Assembly (NCBI GenBank): GCA_002796165.1
Contig: PCWF01000065.1
Coordinates: 7,220-21,083, forward strand
DNA length: 13,864 nt
From: Nitrospinae bacterium CG11_big_fil_rev_8_21_14_0_20_56_8
Lineage (GTDB): Bacteria; Nitrospinota; Nitrospinia; Nitrospinales; VA-1
Direction: 5' to 3'
Shown here: one piece after another, positions 7,485 through 12,979 of the stretch
How the letters are laid out: the number at the start of each line of letters is the position of its first letter
How positions within the stretch are numbered: the first letter of the stretch is position 1
The notes under the pieces: generated by a model
Databases searched by the model: none
The model's input: the letters and a program-made list of their open reading frames with translations, nothing else
What the model was told of the DNA's origin: nothing
Program-made: the position numbers and the translations under genes

Positions 7485-7509
7485 GGCGAACCTTCCGAAT
7501 GTGTTCGCC
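7485..7509. other. hairpin between nuclease and regulator genes
   Basis: GGCGAAC (7485-7491) pairs with GTTCGCC (7503-7509) around 11 bases. It lies in the 147-base gap upstream of the response-regulator start. No U-run adjoins it on the minus strand, so a leader structure is likelier than a terminator. Confidence 0.3.
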
Positions 7510-7582
7510 CCAGAAGGAATTGGAAGCGTCCTTTTTCTCATCTTAACATTAGAGCGAAACGATTGCATGTGCGGAGGGGACC

Positions 7583-8305
7583 TCAATCGACCCGGCACTC
7601 CCGCGCCGCCCGGAAACCCAGCGATTCGGCTTCCAGCTTGTTGGCGAACACCCGCGTCCCCTCCAGCTTGCCGGGATACCGCTTGCATGAAGGCCAGTAA
7701 TAGAGCCGCGTCTTCGGGTCGCCGACGATCCCGTACATCAGAATCTTGTCATAGTCCGTCCGTTCGGGCTTGTCGGGCGGGGCGGGAATGGTCTCTTCCC
7801 GCCGAAACTCCCAGGGGGGGACGGGATGGTTTTCGATCCAGAGTCCCATTTTGCCTTTCCATGCCTGGTACTCGATCTGCGAGAGCACCGGGCTGAAGGG
7901 GGCCTGGACCCGGTAATGCCAGGCATAACCCGCGCGAAGCACCACTTCGTTGAGGAGTTTGCCGTCGGGGAGGACCACGTCGCCGATCAGGCGCCTGTGC
8001 CGGTCGGTCCAAACGTAATTGACCTTGACCGTAAGGCCCAGAGCCCGGTTTTCGACGAATCGTTGCGCTTGCGGTCCAAAGCTCTGCTTGATCTCGGGCG
8101 CGTCGATGTTGGCCAGCCGCACCGGCACAACCTGGTCTTTTTCCGTGAGTATGGTGATGGAATCGCCGGAGTTGACGGCGATCACCTTTCCCTTCATCGA
8201 CTCGGCCCAGGCGGAAGGAGCCGCGAGCAGGACCGCGGCAAGGGCAAGCAGACCCAACTTCGCCCCGGTTGAAACAGGCTGGAAAATGGTCGTGAAGTTT
8301 CGCAA
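7583..8305 (-). CDS. exported staphylococcal-nuclease-like protein with Ada-like C-terminal domain
   Basis: A calcium-dependent nuclease of the SNase/thermonuclease fold, predicted to be exported. The TTG at 8305 is chosen because AGGGA lies nine bases upstream; the TTG at 8311 is too close to it. A signal peptide spans residues 1-34 (hydrophobic LGLLALAAVLLAA, cleavage after SAWA). The nuclease core has D48, R63, D68, E71 (VRLANIDAPE) and an arginine at 104/105 (DRHRRL), equivalent to D21, R35, D40, E43 and R87 of the staphylococcal enzyme. The last ~50 residues (GDPKTRLYYWPSCK...EAESLGFRAARECRVD) match the zinc-binding Ada-like module often joined to SNases. It has C207 and C237 but lacks one of the usual paired terminal cysteines. 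It lies upstream of the response regulator on the same strand, 147 bases away; shared transcription is uncertain. Confidence 0.88.
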   Translation of the reverse strand: MRNFTTIFQPVSTGAKLGLLALAAVLLAAPSAWAESMKGKVIAVNSGDSITILTEKDQVVPVRLANIDAPEIKQSFGPQAQRFVENRALGLTVKVNYVWTDRHRRLIGDVVLPDGKLLNEVVLRAGYAWHYRVQAPFSPVLSQIEYQAWKGKMGLWIENHPVPPWEFRREETIPAPPDKPERTDYDKILMYGIVGDPKTRLYYWPSCKRYPGKLEGTRVFANKLEAESLGFRAARECRVD

Positions 8306-8500
8306 CGTCAAGGTTCCCTGTCACCGAACATCGGATTTCCCCGGAGAACCGGCAAGTCCGGCTGGGGTGTCCGCCCCTTATTCTACTTGAACCCCAGGCG
8401 CCCTGGTGCAGAAAAGTCCGCGTGCCGCTCACTCCACCCTTTGCAATTACGTAGCGGCGGGATTACATTTCTCAAGAGGAGGGGGTGATGGGCGTTTCTA

Positions 8501-8678
8501 ACAGGATGCTGAAAAAGTCATTGAGGTGTCATTCTGAGCCGCTTTGCGGCGAAGAATCTTGTTCGAACCCCGGGCCCAGCTTGATTTTTCAAATCAGCCC
8601 GGATCCTCCGTGGAGTTTGTCCCGAGCTTGCCGAAGGACTCACGAGGACTTTTTTGGGGTATTCCAGAACCCTCCTGA
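8501..8678 (+). repeat. dispersed repeat, copy B (TA-flanked, MITE-like)
   Basis: ACAGGATGCTGAAAAAGTC opens the element and CCTCCTGA closes it, with TA on each side (8499-8500, 8679-8680). The internal blocks GTGTCATTCTGAGCCGC, GCGGCGAAGAATCTTG, GGGCCCAGCTTGA and TGCCGAAGGA are shared in order with copy A. The right end carries a GGGGTATTCCAGAAC insertion relative to the left. The rest of the 8306-8802 gap holds a small CCAGG-CGC-CCTGG hairpin (8392-8404) and nothing else I can assign. Confidence 0.7.
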
Positions 8679-8802
8679 TAATTCGCGCCGTTCCAGGCGG
8701 CCCGCTCGCAGACCCCTGGGAATCACGGGGTCGCCCGTGGCTGGCGGCGATTTTCAGAGGTGTCGTTGATTTTTCCCGCAATCCAGGAAGAGGTGATGGA
8801 TC

Positions 8803-9333
8803 ATGCCCACCCGGCCCGATCTGGCGAAGATTCATATTGCGAAGAAGGAACTCGATCTCGGCGACGGATTATACCGCGAATTTTTGCGCGTGATGTTTCG
8901 GAAAAGCTCGGCCCGGGACCTGTCTCCGCAGGAGGTGGAAGAGTTGCTGGAACATTTCCGCACGCTGGGCTGGAAGCCCCGCCCCGCGAGCCCGCGGTCC
9001 GTTCCGTCCCGAAGAAAAACAGCCGGGCCCCCCACCGCGCCCTTCGAAAAAAAATATGATGATCTGGGCATCCGGCGCGGCATGGCCACGCCTGCCCAGT
9101 TGCGCAAGATCGAGGCCACTTGGATGACGGGTCCCGGCATCCGCATCAAAACCCTTCATGCCCTCCGCCATTTCCTCATGCATTTTTTCCACGTCGCCGA
9201 CCTGCGCTATGTCAAGGCTTACCAGGTGACCCCCATTCTCGCGGCCATCGGCCACGTCGCCCATGCGCCGGAAGGAAAGCACGAAGACAAACCTGAAACG
9301 GCCGGAAAGCGCAAAGGATCGCCGGAAGTCTGA
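8803..9333 (+). CDS. GemA/Gp16-like (DUF1018) protein, phage Mu relative
   Basis: A 176-residue protein. The N-terminal half (KIHIAKKELDLGDGLYREFLRVMF, then SSARDLSPQEVEELLEHFRTLGW, residues 9-57) follows the DUF1018/Mu GemA pattern. The second half (ATPAQLRKIEATW... and LRYVKAYQVTPILAAI, residues 95-149) matches the family's C-terminal helices. A charged, proline-rich linker (60-85) and tail (155-176) lie outside the domain. GemA is an early Mu gene of unclear biochemistry linked to host gene expression or DNA topology. The ATG at 8803 has AGGTG seven bases upstream. No transposase, Mu B, portal or tail gene adjoins it, so it is either a prophage remnant or a domesticated gene. It converges on the 71-residue protein gene across paired hairpins. 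Confidence 0.72.
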   Translation: MPTRPDLAKIHIAKKELDLGDGLYREFLRVMFRKSSARDLSPQEVEELLEHFRTLGWKPRPASPRSVPSRRKTAGPPTAPFEKKYDDLGIRRGMATPAQLRKIEATWMTGPGIRIKTLHALRHFLMHFFHVADLRYVKAYQVTPILAAIGHVAHAPEGKHEDKPETAGKRKGSPEV

Positions 9334-9391
9334 ATTATGAAAACAACCTGAAATTAAAATGGGAAAAAAAAGAGGCGGGGAGCAGGGGCGC

Positions 9392-9438
9392 GGGGGGCAA
9401 ACCCGATGGATTTGCCCCCCACTCAAACTGGGGTTTTT
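9392..9438. terminator. overlapping hairpins between convergent genes
   Basis: GGGGGGCAAA (9392-9401) pairs perfectly with TTTGCCCCCC (9411-9420) around nine bases. The same C-run can instead start a second hairpin, CCCCA (9417-9421) with TGGGG (9429-9433), followed by TTTTT (9434-9438). The second is a short plus-strand terminator. The first is strand-neutral, with a T-run about 20 bases away on the minus strand. It lies between the ends of the GemA-like gene and the 71-residue gene. Confidence 0.55.
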
Positions 9439-9527
9439 CCGGATTCCAACTCTATCTTTGGTGGAGGATTAGGAGTCAGTGTTTCGAAAATACCCCGCGT
9501 TTTATCGTTCGGGAGGTCCGGGCCGTC

Positions 9528-9743
9528 TCAAAGCGCCCAGTCTTCCTCGTTGTACCTGGTTTCGGAATCGTCACCGGAAACTTTCTTTTTGGGCTTGCGT
9601 CCGCGCCCCTTGACCTTTTTCCCCGCGTCGGGGCCTCCCGACTTGTCGAAAAAGGCTTCCCAGTAACGTTTGCTGAGAGCTTCGCGAGACAGCACTTTCT
9701 TGACCTTCCCGTCACTGTCTTTTATGCGAACTTCAAAGAACAT
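9528..9743 (-). CDS. small basic protein, unknown function
   Basis: A 71-residue protein with an excellent ribosome-binding site (GGGAGGT, seven bases before ATG 9743), which is the main reason for calling it. The N-terminal part (MFFEVRIKDSDGKVKKVLSREALSKRYWEAFF) looks like a beta hairpin plus helix. The middle (residues 41-54, GKKVKGRGRKPKKK) is strongly basic and glycine-rich, AT-hook-like or nucleic-acid-binding in character. The end (SGDDSETRYNEEDWAL) is acidic. No membrane segment or signal is present. It is transcribed alone and converges on the GemA-like gene. I do not recognise the family; an RNA- or DNA-binding role is only a guess from charge. Confidence 0.68.
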   Translation of the reverse strand: MFFEVRIKDSDGKVKKVLSREALSKRYWEAFFDKSGGPDAGKKVKGRGRKPKKKVSGDDSETRYNEEDWAL

Positions 9744-9771
9744 TGCACTACCTCCCTTGGCTATCCTTCAA

Positions 9772-9790
9772 CCGCCCTGTTTCCGGGCGG
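9772..9790. other. leader hairpin ahead of the small basic protein gene
   Basis: CCGCCC (9772-9777) and GGGCGG (9785-9790) form a 6-base GC stem with a 7-base loop, about 30 bases upstream of the ATG at 9743. It could stabilise or regulate the short message. The remaining 9791-10012 gap shows no promoter I would assign with confidence. Confidence 0.3.
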
Positions 9791-10012
9791 AACGAGTTCC
9801 AGACTTCTTTGGAGGTTTTGACGTTTTAAGGTATCATGACCTTACACGAAAAGCGGGACGCAATGCCCGATCTCCCAGCGGGATACCCCAAAACGACCGG
9901 TGGTTCCGGTTAACCTCATGCTTTTAAATGAGAACACTTTAAAGGTAAGATGTTCACGAGGCCGTTTTGGTTTCAATCCCGTCCGGATTATCTTCCTTAT
10001 CGGAGACGTAAA

Positions 10013-10840
10013 TTGAAACAGTTAGCCTTTTTTTGCCTTTTTTTACTTTTTCTCCCCCTGGGGGCCTGTGAGCGGAAAATGAAGGAGCATCCCCTCCCGG
10101 TCGGACTCAAAAAGGAACTGGCCCAGCAGAACGATCCAAACGCTGAAAAAACGGCTATTTCGGGGACCATTGCCGTGGCGGATGCGTTTCAGGCCCAGGT
10201 TCCCCCGACGGCGACCCTGTTTCTGGTGGCCCGGCCCAAAGGGGCGGAAGGAGGACCCCCGCTGGCCGCGAAACGGTACAGCCTGGTCAAGTTTCCGTTC
10301 GAGTACCGGCTGAGTTCCGAAGACGTGATGATTCCCACCACCCCCTTCGAGGGAGCGGTGGACGTGATCGCCCGGCTGGATCAGGACGGCAACGCCCGTC
10401 CGCAGAAGGGGGACATCGAGGGCCGCCTGACGGCGCAAGTGGGGGACGCGGCGGCGAACATCGTGCTCGACCGGGTGATCGAGGATGCGCCGGGCGGGCC
10501 GTTATCCGTTTCCGGCACCCTGCGGCTGGGACCCGGCCTGGAACAAAAACTCCCGCAGGGGGGAACGCTCTTTCTGTTTGCCCGCCCGCGCGGGATGAAG
10601 TCCGGTCCGCCGCTGGCGGTGAAGCGGTTTGAAGCGGCGGCCCTGCCGCGCGAGTTTAGCATCGGGCAGGAAGACACCATGATGCCCGGCGCGGTGCTGG
10701 AAGGCCCGCTCACCCTGACCGCCCGATTGGACCAGGACGGCAACGCCCTGCCCGCTCCCGGCGACATCGAAGGCGCGCTGGATATCGACGCCGGAGCCAC
10801 CGGCGTGGACCTCGTCCTCGACCACGTGGTGGGAGGCTGA
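10013..10840 (+). CDS. lipoprotein with two tandem CcmI/CcmH-type beta domains
   Basis: The start is TTG 10013: GGAG lies seven bases upstream and it places a normal lipoprotein signal at the N-terminus (MKQLAFFCLFLLFLPLGAC, lipid-modified C19). The longer reading to 9950 buries that signal. The mature part has two homologous domains, residues about 49-157 and 166-275. Each has a VPP/LPQG-TLFLxARP...GPPLAxKR opening, a short acidic SSEDVM/GQEDTM block with MIP or MMP, and an ARLDQDGNA...GDIEG close. This matches the C-terminal Ig-like domain of cytochrome c biogenesis protein CcmI/CcmH, where it follows TPRs. Here the TPR part is absent and the domain is doubled. A role in handling apocytochrome or another periplasmic client is inferred. 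No ccm genes are in the window. It ends TGA-TAA, six bases before repeat copy C. Confidence 0.82.
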   Translation: MKQLAFFCLFLLFLPLGACERKMKEHPLPVGLKKELAQQNDPNAEKTAISGTIAVADAFQAQVPPTATLFLVARPKGAEGGPPLAAKRYSLVKFPFEYRLSSEDVMIPTTPFEGAVDVIARLDQDGNARPQKGDIEGRLTAQVGDAAANIVLDRVIEDAPGGPLSVSGTLRLGPGLEQKLPQGGTLFLFARPRGMKSGPPLAVKRFEAAALPREFSIGQEDTMMPGAVLEGPLTLTARLDQDGNALPAPGDIEGALDIDAGATGVDLVLDHVVGG

Positions 10841-10846
10841 TAATTA

Positions 10847-11076
10847 GCAGGTTGCTGAACAAGTCAAATGGAACCCCACCGTCGTCAGCCTGAGCCCGTC
10901 ATCCTGAGCCCGTCAGCCTGAGCCCGTCATCCTGAGCTTGTCGAAGGATGAAGAGTGATCGGGCCGTTGAAATATCAGGGTCATGCTTTTCTGCGACTTT
11001 GCTCAGGACAGGCTCGAAACAAGCTCGGCACGACCATTGAGTTTTGGTTCGCAATCCGGCTTTTTCAGCAACCTGG
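10847..11076 (+). repeat. dispersed element, copy C, with complete terminal inverted repeats
   Basis: The left end GCAGGTTGCTGAACAAG (10847-10863) and right end CTTTTTCAGCAACCTGG (11060-11076) are inverted copies with two mismatches, and TA lies immediately outside each end (10845-10846, 11077-11078). The left terminal sequence matches the starts of copies A and B; the interior is mostly different. It has an internal 14-base tandem array at 10883-10938. About 230 bases with no transposase suggests a MITE-like non-autonomous element; TA flanks recall IS630/mariner-type insertion. Confidence 0.72.
10883..10938 (+). repeat. four 14-base tandem repeats
   Basis: Four consecutive units alternate between CGTCAGCCTGAGCC and CGTCATCCTGAGC(C/T), at 10883, 10897, 10911 and 10925. 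The alternation shows that a 28-base pair of units was duplicated. It lies inside repeat copy C, near its GTCATCCTGAG core. Confidence 0.85.
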
Positions 11077-11097
11077 TAGTTATGCGCCCCGCGAATC

Positions 11098-11124
11098 AAA
11101 CGGGGGGCCTGAACGCCCCCGTTT
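11098..11124. other. GC-rich hairpin upstream of the SIR2-TPR gene
   Basis: AAACGGGGG (11098-11106) pairs perfectly with CCCCCGTTT (11116-11124) around nine bases. It may terminate transcription from the lipoprotein gene or insulate the SIR2 gene; no adjacent T-run is present on the plus strand. Confidence 0.4.
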
Positions 11125-11215
11125 CCCTCCCATTTATTTCCGATTTCGACAATTCTCACCAAAATCTGTTAACCTTAAAGCCATTTTCGGAATTCGAATT
11201 TTTCGTGGATTCAGG

Positions 11216-12886
11216 GTGAGCCAAAACTATCGCGTATTTACAGGTGAAGAGGCAATAGAAGCGGTGGTGTGTTCGCTTCGCTCGGGACACAAATTTCCCA
11301 AGGGTCAAGGGCGGGGCGGAGCCGTGTTTTTGATTGGGGCGGGTTGCTCAAAGTCGACCGGTATCCCCCTTGCCGTGGAAATCAGCCAACGGATCTGTAT
11401 CGATCAAGCCAAGATTATCGAAAAAGATAAATTTGGTCCGAATGACGGAGAGAAAGCCTTTGAATTTCTAAAAACGCAAAAGAAAATCTCAGCCGGATTG
11501 GAAATCCAGAATGCCTACCCGGAGTTATTTAACAAATATTATTCGGATCCGACTCTTCAGCACGAAGTGATTCAGCGCGCGATCGAACAAGGGGAAGGAA
11601 GAATCAACTGGGCGCACCTTTGTTTGGGCGAACTGGTCCATAAAAGGTATGTCCATACCGTATTGACCACCAATTTTGATTTGCTCGTTATGGAAGGTAT
11701 TATCCGGACCGGGTTGATCCCGGTGGTGGCCGACGGCGTGGAGTCATTGAACCGGATCAACGGCAAGCCCGAGACCCCCCAGGTGGTTCATCTCCATGGG
11801 TCGATGCACACCTACCATGTTCGCAATACCGTTTCGGAGGTCTTGTCACCAGCGGAAAGCGTTTCCTACTCGAGTGCAATGTATTCTCTTTTGCAAAATT
11901 CGTCCTGTTTTATTGTGGTCGGCTATGCAGGCGGGGAGGAAGGGATCATGAATTTGCTGATTCAGGCAACTCAGGAGTTACAAGGGAAAACCATTTTCTG
12001 GGTGCAGTATGGATCCAATCCCGATCGTCTTTCCGAAAACGCAAAAAAACTCATGAGAAATGGAGGAGAAGGAAGTGGTGTTCTTGTGGGTCAGGACGCC
12101 GACGATTTTTTCATGAAAGTCATGCGGGGTTTAGGCCTGGGTTCGCCGTCCTGGATGAAAAACCCGGTCGCCTTCCTCTCCGGGCGCGCGGCAACCATCG
12201 CCGAACCGGAGAAGCAGGAAGACATTGTCGAAACCGTAGGGAGTTACCGGGCTAAACTGAAAAAACTTCAAACCCTTTGGAACCAACTGGAAACCGAAAA
12301 AGATCCCCTGATCCAGGTGCGGGAATTGCGTCTCCAAGGGAAAATAAAGGAAGCCTTCGAACTTTTGGAAAAAAAAGTAGATGAGCTTGGCACTTGGGAG
12401 GGGTGGCAACTATTGGGTGAACTCGCTTACGAACTAGGTGAGGTCGCCATCGAAAACGGTTTATTGGAAAAAGCAAAAGAAGCTTACGAAAGAGCGCTGA
12501 CTTTACGAACCCGCGAGCAGAATCCCCTGCAATGGGCCGGGACCTGGAACAACCTGGGGAATGTGTATCGGGTATTGGGCGAACGTTTGGAAGGAGAGGA
12601 AGGGTACGGTTACCTGAAACGGGCTGAAACTGCCTTCGAAAACGCGCTGGAAGTGTGGACCCGCGAACACCATCCCCTGGACTGGGCCATGACCTGGAGC
12701 AACCTGGGGAATGTGTATCAAGAATTGGGCGAACGTTTGGAGGGAGAAGAGGGAGGAAAGCACCTTCAACAGGCGAAGTCGGCATACGAAAACGCGCTGG
12801 CGGTGTTTGACTCGCCCGGAACGACGCAAATAGCTCAAAAGGTTCGGAAGAATCTAAAACGAGTCGACGATTTATTGACGGATTGA
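11216..12886 (+). CDS. SIR2-domain NADase-like protein with C-terminal TPR repeats
   Basis: The start is set at GTG 11216. Upstream in-frame sequence translates repeat copy C and is not protein-like, while 'GGA' six bases before the GTG gives a weak binding site. Of 556 residues, about 30-300 are a SIR2-like domain. It has the NAD loop GAGCSKSTGIP (41-51), TTNFD (151-155), the catalytic histidine in HLHGS (192-196) and a VVGYAGG strand (235-240), so the active-site set is intact. A helical linker precedes TPR-like repeats (about 370-535), with a 50-residue unit at 427-476 repeated at 477-526. SIR2 domains fused to helical repeats act as NAD-depleting anti-phage effectors (as in DSR-type systems); that role is inferred here. 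The gene is AT-richer than its neighbours, stands alone, and follows a TA-flanked element, suggesting transfer. No membrane segment or signal. Confidence 0.88.
   Translation: MSQNYRVFTGEEAIEAVVCSLRSGHKFPKGQGRGGAVFLIGAGCSKSTGIPLAVEISQRICIDQAKIIEKDKFGPNDGEKAFEFLKTQKKISAGLEIQNAYPELFNKYYSDPTLQHEVIQRAIEQGEGRINWAHLCLGELVHKRYVHTVLTTNFDLLVMEGIIRTGLIPVVADGVESLNRINGKPETPQVVHLHGSMHTYHVRNTVSEVLSPAESVSYSSAMYSLLQNSSCFIVVGYAGGEEGIMNLLIQATQELQGKTIFWVQYGSNPDRLSENAKKLMRNGGEGSGVLVGQDADDFFMKVMRGLGLGSPSWMKNPVAFLSGRAATIAEPEKQEDIVETVGSYRAKLKKLQTLWNQLETEKDPLIQVRELRLQGKIKEAFELLEKKVDELGTWEGWQLLGELAYELGEVAIENGLLEKAKEAYERALTLRTREQNPLQWAGTWNNLGNVYRVLGERLEGEEGYGYLKRAETAFENALEVWTREHHPLDWAMTWSNLGNVYQELGERLEGEEGGKHLQQAKSAYENALAVFDSPGTTQIAQKVRKNLKRVDDLLTD
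12496..12795 (+). repeat. 150-base tandem repeat coding for TPR units
   Basis: Two 150-base units inside the SIR2-TPR gene are closely similar at the DNA level; for example AACCTGGGGAATGTGTATC and TTGGGCGAACGTTTGGA recur exactly 150 bases apart. Each encodes a 50-residue helical unit with W..TW.NLGNVY..LGERLEGEEG. High DNA identity points to a recent duplication or unequal recombination. Confidence 0.85.
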
Positions 12887-12979
12887 CGATTCGTTTGTGG
12901 GGGTCCTTCCGGGGGGCGATGGCGTAGATGGCCTCATAATGACGTTTTGGAAGGAGGATGCCGAATATCCCGACTCCGT

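Noticed and set aside
8485..8769. 94-residue ORF over element B
   Set aside because: Most of it translates the dispersed repeat; only the first codons and ribosome-binding site could be genuine.
9950..10012. 21-residue extension of the CcmI-like lipoprotein
   Set aside because: It would bury the lipoprotein signal behind an arginine-rich leader, and the ribosome-binding site is placed for the TTG at 10013.
10883..10938. CRISPR-like array
   Set aside because: The 14-base units are contiguous with no spacers and no cas genes are present.
10955..11215. N-terminal extension of the SIR2-TPR reading frame
   Set aside because: The first 87 codons translate element C and the GC hairpin, giving low-complexity sequence with no SIR2 similarity; the GTG at 11216 begins the recognisable protein.
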